NCBI RefSeq assembly: GCF_012843435.1
Contig: NZ_JABAFC010000003.1
Coordinates: forward strand, 124,001 to 188,000
Origin: Psychrobacillus sp. BL-248-WT-3
GTDB taxonomy: Bacteria > Bacillota > Bacilli > Bacillales_A > Planococcaceae
Reading direction: 5' to 3'
DNA: 64,000 nucleotides
The first letter of the stretch is position 1, and each line of letters begins with the position of its first letter. Under the pieces are notes generated by a model. It was not told where the DNA came from. It did no database searches and saw only the letters and a program-made list of their open reading frames with translations. The translations under genes were made by a program, and so were the position numbers. Shown here piece after piece: positions 26,193 to 34,942 of the stretch.

Positions 26193-26990
26193 ATGAAAAT
26201 ACTATTTATCGGTGATATTGTTGGATCAATTGGTAGAGATACCTTGGAAAGCTACTTACCAAGACTAAAAAGAAAATATATGCCAGATGTTGTAATTGCC
26301 AATGGGGAGAATGCAGCTGCTGGTAGAGGCATTACGAAAACTATATTTAACTCTCTTTTACATATGGGAGTAGACGTAGTGACGATGGGAAACCATACAT
26401 GGGATCAAAAAGAAATTATGGACTTCATCGATGATACAGATTATTTAATTCGTCCTGCCAATTTTTCAGAAGACGCTCCGGGTAAAGGAATGACCTCTGT
26501 AACGAAAAACGGCCACACTATTTCTGTCATCAATATGCATGGTAGAACATTCTTACCGCCACACGATGATCCATTTAAAATGGCAACTGAAATGGTTGAA
26601 GAAGCTAAGCAGCTATCCCCAATTGTATTTGTAGACTTTCATGCAGAAGCGACAAGTGAAAAAATTGCCTTTGGATGGCATTTAGACGGCAAGGCCTCTG
26701 TTGTAGTAGGAACTCATACGCATGTACAAACAGCGGATTCTCGTATTCTTCCTGGCGGCACTGCTTATATTACAGATGTCGGAATGACAGGTCCTTATGA
26801 TGAAGTATTAGGGATGAAAAAAGAGGACGTACTATACCGTTTCCAAACAAATATGCCAACTCGCTTTGAAGTACCGAAGAGCGGTCGTTCGGTGCTAAGT
26901 GGATTTTTCGTAGAGGTGGATAACCAAACTGGTAAAGCGACACATCAAGAGAGAATATATATTAACGAAGATTATCCATTTGAAGCATAA
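26193..26990 (+). CDS. ymdB: YmdB metallophosphoesterase
   Basis: YmdB is a metal-dependent phosphodiesterase that affects biofilm/motility decisions in B. subtilis. The 265-residue protein carries the family motifs GDIVGSIGRD (residues ~6-15), NGENAAAGRG, GNHTWDQKE and VGTHTHVQTAD, which supply the two-metal ligands. It follows rny by 78 bp with a terminator between, as in Bacillus, where the two are transcribed together in part. AAAGGA lies upstream of the ATG. Confidence 0.94.
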   Translation: MKILFIGDIVGSIGRDTLESYLPRLKRKYMPDVVIANGENAAAGRGITKTIFNSLLHMGVDVVTMGNHTWDQKEIMDFIDDTDYLIRPANFSEDAPGKGMTSVTKNGHTISVINMHGRTFLPPHDDPFKMATEMVEEAKQLSPIVFVDFHAEATSEKIAFGWHLDGKASVVVGTHTHVQTADSRILPGGTAYITDVGMTGPYDEVLGMKKEDVLYRFQTNMPTRFEVPKSGRSVLSGFFVEVDNQTGKATHQERIYINEDYPFEA

Positions 26991-27025
26991 AAAAGTCTAA
27001 AAAATTTCTTCCGAGCATAAGTTAG

Positions 27026-27051
27026 TTTATGAACGAAAGCAAGTTCATAAA
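27026..27051. other. Inverted repeat upstream of spoVS
   Basis: TTTATGAAC and GTTCATAAA form a perfect 9-bp inverted repeat around GAAAGCAA, 26 bp upstream of the spoVS start. It could be a leader hairpin or an operator; no T-run follows. Confidence 0.4.
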
Positions 27052-27076
27052 TATAGCGATAAAAGGAGAAATGATA

Positions 27077-27343
27077 GTGGATTCTTTAAAAGTATCTTCT
27101 CGTTCAAACCCCAATTCAGTTGCTGGTGCATTAGTTGCAGTTATAAGAGAACAAGGTTACGCAGAAATGCAGGCAGTAGGCGCAGGAGCATTAAACCAAG
27201 CTATAAAAGCTATTGCTATTGCAAGAGGATTTGTTGCTCCTAGTGGAACAGACCTAACTTGCTCACCGGCGTTCACAGATATTATTATTTCTGGTGAAGA
27301 TCGAACTGCTTTGAAATTATTGGTAGAAAAGAAATCAAAATAA
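27077..27343 (+). CDS. spoVS: Stage V sporulation protein S
   Basis: SpoVS is a small Alba-fold protein required for efficient spore coat assembly and completion of stage V. The 88-residue sequence is close to the 86-residue B. subtilis protein, with LKVSSRSNPNSVAGALV, GAGALNQAIKAIAIARGF and APSGTDL. I choose GTG 27077 because AAAGGAG is eight bases upstream and because this gives the conserved length; ATG 27071 is only 2 bases from that site, and a further in-frame ATG at 27029 would add residues absent from the family. Confidence 0.93.
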   Translation: MDSLKVSSRSNPNSVAGALVAVIREQGYAEMQAVGAGALNQAIKAIAIARGFVAPSGTDLTCSPAFTDIIISGEDRTALKLLVEKKSK

Positions 27344-27400
27344 TATATAGCAGCAAGGCTTTCTTCACAAAAGGCTTGGTACTCTATATAAAGTTTCACA

Positions 27401-27436
27401 AAAAGCCGCTACTGTCTTTAGTAGCGGCTTATAATT
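27401..27436 (+). terminator. Terminator after spoVS
   Basis: AAGCCGCTACT pairs with AGTAGCGGCTT and is followed by ATAATTT; the stem is strong and the T-tract weak. Confidence 0.7.
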
Positions 27437-27465
27437 TGCGTTTCCATACTTTTTTGAATAAATCG

Positions 27466-27484
27466 TGACGGAGGGGTTCCGTCA
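27466..27484. other. Small perfect hairpin upstream of korA
   Basis: TGACGGA-GGGGT-TCCGTCA has seven perfect pairs. It lies about 110 bp before korA in a gap that lacks an obvious sigma-A promoter. Its role is unknown. Confidence 0.35.
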
Positions 27485-27594
27485 AAGGTCTGAAATTCCA
27501 TAAAAGTACAGGTAATACATAGTGTATATCGCTACTTCGTGATAAACTAATGAAGGAAAAAAGCATTTAAAGAGAACAGTAAGGAGATGTTTAT

Positions 27595-29349
27595 ATGTTG
27601 CAACAGCTTTCTTGGAAAGTAGGAGGGCAGCAAGGAGAGGGTATTGAGAGTACAGGCGAAATATTCTCTATGGCTATGAATCGCCTTGGGTACTACTTAT
27701 ATGGATACCGTCATTTCTCTTCTCGAATTAAAGGCGGACATACTAATAATAAAATTTGTGTGCGTCCTACTCAAGTACGTACCATTCCAGATAACTTAGA
27801 TATTTTAGTGGCATTTGATCAAGAAACGATTGAAGTCAATTATAAAGAGCTTACAGAAAAAAGTATCATACTAGCAGATGCTAAATTTTCACCAGAGGCA
27901 CCAGAGGACTGTTTAGCACCAATGTATATCGTACCTTTTACAGAGATTGCTTCTAGCCTTGGAACCTCTCTCATGAAGAACATGGTGGCAATTGGAGCTA
28001 CGTCTGCTTTATTAAACCTAGACAAAGCCGTTTTCCAAGGAGTCGTTGATGAAATCTTTGGTAAAAAAGGTGAAGAAGTTGTAGAAAAAAATATGCAGGC
28101 GATTCAACAAGGATATGACACGATGGCTGAGCAGCTTGGGGACCGTCTTGGAGAGTGGGAAATAGCTCCAGCTGACGGCAAACAGCGTTTATTCATGATT
28201 GGTAATGATGCAATAGCTATGGGCGCATTAACTGCAGGCGTACGCTTTATGGCAGCTTATCCAATTACTCCAGCTTCTGAAATAATGGAGTATATGATTA
28301 AAAAGCTACCTCTATTTGGAGGAGCAGTCATTCAAACAGAAGATGAAATTGCTGCAGCAACAATGGCAATTGGTTCTAACTACGGTGGTGTACGTGCATT
28401 TACAGCGTCTGCAGGGCCTGGCCTGTCTCTAATGATGGAAGCAATCGGATTGTCCGGGATGACCGAGCAACCATTAGTAATTGTCGACACACAGCGTGGG
28501 GGTCCATCTACAGGATTACCGACCAAACAAGAGCAGTCTGATTTAATGCAAATGATCTACGGTACGCATGGGGAAATTCCAAAGGTGGTCATTGCACCAA
28601 GTACTGGAGAAGAAGCGTTCTACGATACAATCCAAGCTTTTAATATTGCTGAAGAATTGCAGCTACCTGTCATTATTCTTTCGGACTTACAGCTATCACT
28701 TGGTAAGCAAACAGTGGAGCCATTTGATTATTCGAAAATAGAAATCCGTCGTGGTCGTTTAATGGACAACGAAGAGCTTCCAGAAACAGAAGATAAAAGT
28801 TATTTCAAACGATACGAAGTAACCGAAGATGGTATTTCACCACGTGTATTACCAGGTATGAAGCATGCAATTCACCATGTAACAGGTGTAGAGCATGATG
28901 AAACTGGCAAACCTTCTGAAGCCGCATTAAACCGTCAAGCTCAAATGGACAAGCGTATGAAAAAATTAAAGTTTGTTAACTTCGATGAGCCAGTGTACGT
29001 TAACGCTCCTCATGAAGAAGCAGATATATTATTTGTAGGATTCAATTCTACTCGCGGAGTACTAGAAGAACTACAACAAACACTAAATGACAATGGAGTG
29101 AAAGTGAACCATGCACATATTCGCTTAATTCACCCATTCCCAACCGAACAAATGCAGCCGCTAGTAGCTAAAGCTAAAAAAGTAGTAGTGGTAGAAAACA
29201 ATGCAACAGGACAATTGGCAAACATTATTAAAATGAACGTCGGCGGTCATGACAAAATAGTGAGTGTATTGAAATATGATGGCACTCCATTCCTGCCATT
29301 AAGTCTTGCAAAACAAGTGAAGGAGATGCTAACAGATGGTAACATTTAA
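27595..29349 (+). CDS. korA: 2-oxoacid:acceptor oxidoreductase, fused gamma-alpha subunit
   Basis: The 584-residue protein joins the gamma domain (residues ~1-180; GGQQGEGIESTGEIF, SSRIKGGHTNNKI) to the alpha domain (AYPITPASEIMEY near residue 219; QTEDEIAAATMAIG). With the beta subunit it forms the thiamine-pyrophosphate enzyme that oxidises 2-oxoglutarate or a similar oxoacid to the acyl-CoA, passing electrons to ferredoxin. It overlaps the beta gene by 14 bp. The same pair precedes miaB in B. cereus-type genomes. The precise oxoacid is inferred from family members. Confidence 0.9.
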   Translation: MLQQLSWKVGGQQGEGIESTGEIFSMAMNRLGYYLYGYRHFSSRIKGGHTNNKICVRPTQVRTIPDNLDILVAFDQETIEVNYKELTEKSIILADAKFSPEAPEDCLAPMYIVPFTEIASSLGTSLMKNMVAIGATSALLNLDKAVFQGVVDEIFGKKGEEVVEKNMQAIQQGYDTMAEQLGDRLGEWEIAPADGKQRLFMIGNDAIAMGALTAGVRFMAAYPITPASEIMEYMIKKLPLFGGAVIQTEDEIAAATMAIGSNYGGVRAFTASAGPGLSLMMEAIGLSGMTEQPLVIVDTQRGGPSTGLPTKQEQSDLMQMIYGTHGEIPKVVIAPSTGEEAFYDTIQAFNIAEELQLPVIILSDLQLSLGKQTVEPFDYSKIEIRRGRLMDNEELPETEDKSYFKRYEVTEDGISPRVLPGMKHAIHHVTGVEHDETGKPSEAALNRQAQMDKRMKKLKFVNFDEPVYVNAPHEEADILFVGFNSTRGVLEELQQTLNDNGVKVNHAHIRLIHPFPTEQMQPLVAKAKKVVVVENNATGQLANIIKMNVGGHDKIVSVLKYDGTPFLPLSLAKQVKEMLTDGNI

Positions 29350-30202
29350 AGATTTTCGTAACAATGTAAAACCAAACTGGTGCCCAGGATGTGGTGACTT
29401 TTCTGTGCAAGCAGCAATACAGCGTGCAGCAGCAAACGTAGGCATCCAGCCGCATGATTTAGCAGTCATCTCTGGTATCGGATGTTCTGGACGTATTTCT
29501 GGCTATATCCATTCTTATGGCTTCCATGGTATCCACGGCAGAGCTTTACCAATTGCACAAGGTTTAAAAATGGCTAATAAGGATTTACACGTAATCGCAT
29601 CTGGTGGTGACGGAGATGGGTTTGCCATTGGTATGGGACACACAATCCACTCAATTCGCCGTAATATTGATTTGACCTATGTAGTAATGGACAACCAGAT
29701 TTATGGATTGACTAAAGGACAAACATCTCCACGTTCAGCAGAAGGCTTTAAAACGAAGTCTACTCCAGGTGGAGCAATAGAACCTTCCGTTAAACCACTG
29801 GAGCTGGCACTGACTTCTGGGGCTACATTTGTCGCACAGGGCTTCTCTTCAGATATTAAAGAATTAACTGCAATTATTGAAGCAGGAATTCAGCATAAAG
29901 GCTTCTCATTTATTAACGTGTTCAGCCCATGTGTCACTTATAACAAAGTAAACACATATGACTGGTTCAAAGAGAATTTAACGAAGCTATCTAATGTGGA
30001 AGGCTACGACTCCACTAATCGTGAGGAAGCAATGCGAGTAGTAATGGAAAATGAAGGACTAGTAACTGGAATCATCTATCAGGATGAAAATGCACCTTCT
30101 TACCAGGATCAAGTACCTGGATATGCTCCAACACCGCTTGTTGATCAAAACTTGAAGATGAGTGAAAAAGAGTTTGATGCATTGTTAAAAGATTTTATGT
30201 AA
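29336..30202 (+). CDS. korB: 2-oxoacid:ferredoxin oxidoreductase, beta subunit
   Basis: This 288-residue subunit binds thiamine pyrophosphate and an iron-sulfur cluster. Visible motifs are WCPGCGDFSV (CxxC near residue 17), GIGCSGRISGY, the TPP motif GGDGDGFAIG and MDNQIYGLTKGQTSP. AAGGAG inside the end of korA serves as its ribosome binding site. A strong terminator ends the operon and the periodic array begins soon after. Confidence 0.93.
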   Translation: MVTFKDFRNNVKPNWCPGCGDFSVQAAIQRAAANVGIQPHDLAVISGIGCSGRISGYIHSYGFHGIHGRALPIAQGLKMANKDLHVIASGGDGDGFAIGMGHTIHSIRRNIDLTYVVMDNQIYGLTKGQTSPRSAEGFKTKSTPGGAIEPSVKPLELALTSGATFVAQGFSSDIKELTAIIEAGIQHKGFSFINVFSPCVTYNKVNTYDWFKENLTKLSNVEGYDSTNREEAMRVVMENEGLVTGIIYQDENAPSYQDQVPGYAPTPLVDQNLKMSEKEFDALLKDFM

Positions 30203-30210
30203 ATGAATAC

Positions 30211-30246
30211 TAAGCTCATGAACGATTATCGTTCATGAGCTTTTTT
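30211..30246 (+). terminator. Terminator after korB
   Basis: AAGCTCATGAACGA pairs with TCGTTCATGAGCTT around a 3-base loop, followed by TTTTT. Confidence 0.93.
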
Positions 30247-30300
30247 GTGTTTATAGGGATAATTAAGAGTAGAATCTCTGCTAAGGATGTGTGGATGGTT

Positions 30301-30880
30301 GCACGTAAATGTTGGGAGGTGCACTTGTAGGGGGTAGGAGCGCACCTAAGCGAGAGAGTTGCACCTAAATAGTGTGGAGCCGCACCTAAAGGGTTGAGAA
30401 GTGCACGTAAAGTATATGGAAGTGTCACCTAAAGGATAGGAAAGCGCACCTAAACGAGAGAGTTGCACATTAATAGTGTGGAGCCGCACCTAAAGGGGTG
30501 AGAAGAGCACGTAAAGTATGTGGAAGTGTCACCTAAAGGATAGGAAAGTGCACCTAAGCGAGTGAAACCGCCCATAAGTAATAGCAAAGTGTCCCATAAC
30601 AAGTTGAGAACCGCCCATAAAGTATGGACAAGTGTCCCATAAATCACAGTAAACCGCCCATAAACAAAGAAACCGCCCATAAGTAATAGCAAAGTGTCCC
30701 ATAACAAGTTGAAAACCGCCCATAAAGCATAGACAAGTGTCCCATAAATCACAGTAAACCGCCCATAAACAAAGAAACCGCCCATAAGTAATAGTAAAGT
30801 GTCCCATAACAAGTTGAAAGCAGCCCATAAAGCATGGACAAGTGCCCCATAAACTCCAACAAACCACCCATAACCAGAAA
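30301..30880. repeat. Array of ~28 short cores at 21-bp period (two core types)
   Basis: Short GC-rich cores recur every 19-22 bp. From 30301 to about 30558 the core is (G)CACCTAAA; from about 30568 to 30880 it is CCGCCCATAA or GTCCCATAA, alternating. Taking the cac/ccc triplet as the marker, positions include 30343, 30362, 30383, 30404, 30426, 30447, then 30571, 30593, 30614, 30636, 30657, 30676, 30698. A five-unit block of 104-105 bp repeats in both halves (30343/30447/30551 and 30571/30676/30781). Spacers are A- and G-rich and also repeat by block. The arrangement is too short in unit and spacer for CRISPR. Two weak extra cores at 31016 and 31038 keep a 22-bp spacing. Confidence 0.9.
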
Positions 30881-31077
30881 CTCACCAAACCGCCATACCA
30901 GAAGTTTCTCCTAAACCACCATTACAACTTAAAAAAGGACCCCCTAAAACAAGGGAATCCCAGCAGAACAACCTCTATTATTCAAATCACAATCTTATCT
31001 AATTCCCATTAAGTGCACTATATAAACCAAAAAACCGCACATATTTTGTCTAAATAAGAAATTTTAAGCTTAATGCC
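30881..31077. other. Non-coding stretch between array and miaB promoter
   Basis: AT-rich DNA without a gene. It holds decayed array-like cores (GTGCACTATAAA near 31014 and CCGCACATAT near 31036) and a C-rich/G-rich imperfect hairpin at about 30935-30960. Confidence 0.5.
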
Positions 31078-31107
31078 TTGTAGCAATGGAGCACTATTCA
31101 GTATAAT
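31078..31107 (+). promoter_or_regulatory. Sigma-A promoter for miaB
   Basis: TTGTAG (31078-31083), an 18-bp spacer and perfect TATAAT (31102-31107), 47 bp before the miaB start. Confidence 0.65.
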
Positions 31108-31153
31108 AGGATGGATATTCGGATTTTGGCGAATGAAAGAAAGGGGAGTTCTT

Positions 31154-32701
31154 ATGAACGAGGAATCACGTTTACAAAGTACTCAAATAAAAGAAACTAC
31201 TTCTCCCGAGAAAAACGTGGAGAAAGATTATAGCAAATATTTTCAAGCAGTTTACACTCCCCCGTCCTTAAAAGATGCAAAAAAACGTGGGAAAGAAGAA
31301 GTGGCTTATCACAACGACTTTTCAATTGCAGATGAATTCAAAGGGATGGGACAAAATCGTAAATTTTATATACGTACCTATGGATGTCAAATGAATGAAC
31401 ATGACACAGAAGTAATGGCTGGGATTTTCATGCAGTTGGGATATGAGCCAACTAATACAGTGGAAGATGCGAATGTCATCCTTTTAAATACTTGTGCTAT
31501 TCGTGAAAACGCGGAGAACAAAGTATTTGGTGAACTTGGTCATTTAAAGCATTTAAGAAGAAATAATCCTGATTTGCTAATCGGTGTATGTGGATGTATG
31601 TCCCAGGAAGAATCCGTAGTAAAGAAAATTTTGAAAACGTACGATCAAGTAGATATGATTTTTGGTACACACAATATTCACCGTCTACCTAACATTCTTA
31701 ATGAGGCGTACCTATCAAAAGAGATGGTTATTGAAGTATGGTCTAAAGAAGGGGATGTAATAGAGAACCTTCCGCGAGTGCGTAAGGGGTCTATTAAAGC
31801 CTGGGTTAACATTATGTATGGCTGTGATAAGTTCTGTACATATTGCATCGTGCCATATACACGAGGTAAAGAGCGTAGCCGTCGACCAGAGGATATTATT
31901 CAAGAAATTCGCCACCTTGCAGCTCAAGGCTATAAGGAAATTACACTTCTTGGTCAGAATGTAAACGCTTATGGAAAAGACTTTACTGACTTAGATTATC
32001 GTTTTGGTGACTTAATGGATGATTTAAATAAAATTGATGTAGCGAGAATTCGTTTTATGACTAGTCATCCTAGAGATTTTGATGACCATTTAATCGAAGT
32101 TTTAGCAAAGGGTGGCAACTTGGTAGAGCATATTCATTTACCAGTTCAGTCAGGATCATCTGATATTCTAAAAATTATGGCTCGTAAATATACAAGAGAA
32201 CATTATTTAGAGCTAGTAAGAAAGATTAAAACAGCTATTCCGAATGCCTCATTGTCAACCGACATTATTGTTGGTTTCCCTAATGAAACGGACGAACAAT
32301 TTGAGGAAACACTATCTCTTTATAAAGAGGTAGGATTTGAAATTGCATACACTTATATTTATTCTCCACGTGAAGGTACTCCAGCAGCTAAAATGATTGA
32401 TAACGTGCCAATGGAAGTGAAGAAGGAAAGACTTCAACGTTTAAATGCACTAGTAAACGAAATGTCTGCAGAGGCAATGAAAAAGCTTGAAGGTGATATT
32501 GTGGAGGTATTGGTAGAAGGGGAAAGTAAAAATAACCCTGATGTACTTGCTGGATATACCCGAAAAAGCAAACTAGTGAATTTTGTTGGACCTAAAGATA
32601 TTATCGGGAAGCTTGTTCAAGTTAAAATTACAAATGCAAAAACATGGTCACTTACTGGTGAACTAGTAGAAGAAACAATTGAAGAAAAGGTGGGTATATA
32701 A
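31154..32701 (+). CDS. miaB: tRNA-2-methylthio-N6-dimethylallyladenosine synthase
   Basis: MiaB is the radical-SAM methylthiotransferase that modifies A37 of tRNAs reading UNN codons. The 515-residue protein has the N-terminal UPF0004 domain with cluster cysteines in [17 protein letters not shown] and [10 protein letters not shown], the radical SAM motif CDKFCTYC (about residues 224-231) and a C-terminal TRAM domain. ATG 31154 is chosen for the AAGGGGAG upstream; the frame is open further back but carries no site. Its stop overlaps the ricA ATG by one base. Confidence 0.96.
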   Translation: MNEESRLQSTQIKETTSPEKNVEKDYSKYFQAVYTPPSLKDAKKRGKEEVAYHNDFSIADEFKGMGQNRKFYIRTYGCQMNEHDTEVMAGIFMQLGYEPTNTVEDANVILLNTCAIRENAENKVFGELGHLKHLRRNNPDLLIGVCGCMSQEESVVKKILKTYDQVDMIFGTHNIHRLPNILNEAYLSKEMVIEVWSKEGDVIENLPRVRKGSIKAWVNIMYGCDKFCTYCIVPYTRGKERSRRPEDIIQEIRHLAAQGYKEITLLGQNVNAYGKDFTDLDYRFGDLMDDLNKIDVARIRFMTSHPRDFDDHLIEVLAKGGNLVEHIHLPVQSGSSDILKIMARKYTREHYLELVRKIKTAIPNASLSTDIIVGFPNETDEQFEETLSLYKEVGFEIAYTYIYSPREGTPAAKMIDNVPMEVKKERLQRLNALVNEMSAEAMKKLEGDIVEVLVEGESKNNPDVLAGYTRKSKLVNFVGPKDIIGKLVQVKITNAKTWSLTGELVEETIEEKVGI

Positions 32702-33135
32702 TGACTACTAAATACACTAGAGACGATATTATTGAGAAGGCTAGAGAAATAGCTACTATGATTGCAAACACGGAAGAAGTTGACTTCTTTAAACGTGCAG
32801 AAGCACAAATTAATGAAAATCAATCCGTACGCGAGAAAATTGCTAGCTTAAAGAGCTTACAAAAACAAGCAGTTAACTTCCAGCATCTTGGAAAAGAAAA
32901 AGCATTGAAGATGATTGAAGGTAAAATTGCTGCAATCGAAGAAGAAATCGACAGTATTCCAATTGTTCAAGAATTTAAGCAATCTCAAGGTGATGTAAAT
33001 AGTCTGTTACAGCTAGTTGCTAATTCAATCTCAAACAATGTTACTAACCAAATTATTGAATCTACCGAAGGTGATCTTCTTAGAGGAGAAACTGGTTCTA
33101 AGGTTAAAAACACTACTTACGATAGCTGTTCATAA
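32701..33135 (+). CDS. ricA: RicA (YmcA) regulator of RNA processing and cell fate
   Basis: RicA (YmcA) forms a complex with RicF and RicT that carries iron-sulfur clusters and stimulates RNase Y processing; it is needed for sporulation, competence and biofilm formation in B. subtilis. The 144-residue helical protein is of the YlbF/YmcA family, with a charged coiled helix in the middle (VREKIASLKSLQKQAVNFQH) and a single cysteine two residues from the C-terminus (DSCS), the position of the RicA cluster ligand. It is translationally coupled to miaB (TAATG). Confidence 0.9.
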   Translation: MTTKYTRDDIIEKAREIATMIANTEEVDFFKRAEAQINENQSVREKIASLKSLQKQAVNFQHLGKEKALKMIEGKIAAIEEEIDSIPIVQEFKQSQGDVNSLLQLVANSISNNVTNQIIESTEGDLLRGETGSKVKNTTYDSCS

Positions 33136-33147
33136 TGATAAACGACA

Positions 33148-33188
33148 AAACATACACTGTATCTACACGATACAATGTATGTTTTTTT
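33148..33188 (+). terminator. Terminator after ricA
   Basis: AACATACACTGTATC pairs with GATACAATGTATGTT and is followed by TTTTTT. Confidence 0.9.
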
Positions 33189-33275
33189 ATTTGGACAAAA
33201 TTCTTATTGTCTATTGAAATCTCTGGAATTAACGCTCGCTACTTTTCTGCAAATTAACGGAATTTACTTAATTAA

Positions 33276-33306
33276 TTGACATCGTATGAAGTATTTATGA
33301 TAGAAT
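33276..33306 (+). promoter_or_regulatory. Candidate promoter of the TRAP operon
   Basis: A consensus TTGACA (33276-33281) is followed by TAGAAT (33301-33306) at 19 bp. The long spacing lowers confidence. Confidence 0.4.
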
Positions 33307-33355
33307 TATAGAGAACAAAGGGTACTTTTATATAAAAAGGGAGGAAATGTAAAAT

Positions 33356-34360
33356 ATGAAAACTAGACAATTTAAATGGTTAGCAGTCTTAAGCATTTTT
33401 GCTTTAGTATTTTTAGCAGCTTGTGGAACTAGTGACTCCGATAGTGGGTCAGACTCGGGTTCTGGGGACTCAGCCAAAACAAAAGCAGATTATAAATTTT
33501 TAAGTATATTAACTGGTGGAACGCAAGGTACGTATTACCCACTAGGTGGTACTTTTGCTGATTTAGTTACTGAAGAGACAGGTATAAAAACAACTGCTGA
33601 GGTATCTCAAGCTTCCGCTGCGAATATGACAGCTTTACATGAAGATGATGAAGGGCAAATTGCCTTCGTACAAACTGATATCGCTTATTATGGTACAGAA
33701 GGAACAGAAATGTTCGAAGGAAACAAGTTAGATACGGTAGTTGCAATTGGTGCACTTTATCCAGAAACGGTTCAACTAGTTACCTTAGCGGATTCAGGAA
33801 TTAATTCATTTGAGGATCTTAAAGGCAAAAAGGTTTCTGTAGGGGCTCCTGGTTCAGGAACATATGCAAATGCTGAGCAACTTTTAGAAATTCATGGTCT
33901 ATCAATAGAAGATGATATTGAAGCTCAAAACTTAGATTTTGGTGAATCTACTGATGGGTTATCAACTGGACAAATTCAAGCTGCATTTATCACTGCAGGT
34001 TACCCAACTTCCGCAGTGGAAGCTTTAAATGCAACTAAAAAAGTAAATATTATTTCTGTTACAGAAGATAAAGCAAAAGAACTTATTGAAAAATATCCTT
34101 ATTATGCTGTAGATGCTGTGCCTAAAGGTACTTACGGTCTTTCTGAAGAAGTTCCAGTAGTTTCTGTATTAGCAATGCTAGCAGTTAAGAAAGACCTTCC
34201 AGAGGATTTAGTTTATGAAATCACAAAAGCGATTTATGGCAATACAGATAAAATTAGCCATGCTAAAGGTGAATTTATTAAAGCAGAAACAGCTCTAGAT
34301 GGTATTGGAATAGAAGTTCATCCAGGTGCTCAAAAATATTTTGATGAAGTAAACAAGTAA
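33356..34360 (+). CDS. TAXI-family TRAP transporter solute-binding lipoprotein
   Basis: This 334-residue extracytoplasmic solute receptor is of the TAXI group of TRAP transporters, which use ion gradients to import organic acids. The signal peptide ends in lipobox LAACG and is followed by a Ser/Asp/Gly linker. The mature domain has the family landmark GGTQGTYYPLGG and the VSVGAPGSGTYANAEQLL segment. It stands first in a three-gene operon with a DUF1850 protein and a fused permease; a weak terminator-like hairpin follows, allowing more receptor than permease. The substrate cannot be read; glutamate-like acids are a guess from relatives. Confidence 0.9.
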   Translation: MKTRQFKWLAVLSIFALVFLAACGTSDSDSGSDSGSGDSAKTKADYKFLSILTGGTQGTYYPLGGTFADLVTEETGIKTTAEVSQASAANMTALHEDDEGQIAFVQTDIAYYGTEGTEMFEGNKLDTVVAIGALYPETVQLVTLADSGINSFEDLKGKKVSVGAPGSGTYANAEQLLEIHGLSIEDDIEAQNLDFGESTDGLSTGQIQAAFITAGYPTSAVEALNATKKVNIISVTEDKAKELIEKYPYYAVDAVPKGTYGLSEEVPVVSVLAMLAVKKDLPEDLVYEITKAIYGNTDKISHAKGEFIKAETALDGIGIEVHPGAQKYFDEVNK

Positions 34361-34368
34361 TCATTAGT

Positions 34369-34408
34369 GAAAAGAGGCTTTGATGCGTACAGCTTCGAGT
34401 CTCTTTTC
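34369..34408 (+). terminator. Terminator-like hairpin after the TAXI receptor gene
   Basis: AAAAGAGGCT pairs with AGTCTCTTTT around a loop of about 18 bases, followed by CTAATT. Likely partial. Confidence 0.5.
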
Positions 34409-34432
34409 TAATTAAGAGAGGCTTTCCACTTC

Positions 34433-34942
34433 ATGAAAAATAAAATAATTATTGTTCTTATAATGATAACTTTCTCTTTTATCTTTATACCTTTTGTACC
34501 TGCCCTCTCCTTTACCGAAACACGTACGGAATTACCAATTACTCATTATCTTCCTTTAAAAAAGGAAAAAGAATTCCAAATTATTTTTACTCATACTATA
34601 CATAAAACAGATGTTATTGAAAATTACCGGGTACTAAATAACAAGGAAATTCTCTTACTAACAATGGAATATAGTGACGTTGCGATTGGAATGCCGAGCT
34701 ACGCAGAAGAGGGGCAAACACTTGTATATAAAGATGGTTTATACACTCTATCGTATGCTCATGAAGCGTTGCCTTCTTTTACTATGTTTGTAGGAGATGT
34801 TGAAGATCAGCTTTTTTTACAATACCAAAAGAAGAAATACAATTTAAAAGTAAAACTAGAAAAAGGGAAATCTTATTTATTCGAAGTGAAAAAGCTATCA
34901 TTATTTGACATAGCGAGAGGAGTTAACCTGAATGAGCAATAA
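34433..34942 (+). CDS. DUF1850 domain protein of the TRAP operon
   Basis: The 169-residue protein has one N-terminal hydrophobic segment (about residues 4-25, signal or anchor) and an extracellular beta-rich DUF1850 region with FTHTIHKTDVIENYRV, a typical family start. DUF1850 genes commonly sit between TAXI receptors and fused TRAP permeases; the role is unknown, perhaps assembly or receptor contact. It overlaps the permease gene by 11 bp, supporting a common function. Confidence 0.8.
   Translation: MKNKIIIVLIMITFSFIFIPFVPALSFTETRTELPITHYLPLKKEKEFQIIFTHTIHKTDVIENYRVLNNKEILLLTMEYSDVAIGMPSYAEEGQTLVYKDGLYTLSYAHEALPSFTMFVGDVEDQLFLQYQKKKYNLKVKLEKGKSYLFEVKKLSLFDIARGVNLNEQ

Noticed and set aside
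30301-30880. CRISPR array
   Set aside because: Units are about 10 bases with spacers of about 11 bases, spacers themselves repeat in blocks, and no cas gene is in the window.
30450-30888. Long minus-strand reading frames with a repetitive Trp/Gly/Leu-rich translation
   Set aside because: They are produced by the 21-bp array read in frame (21 is a multiple of 3), have no ribosome binding site and overlap one another in two frames.
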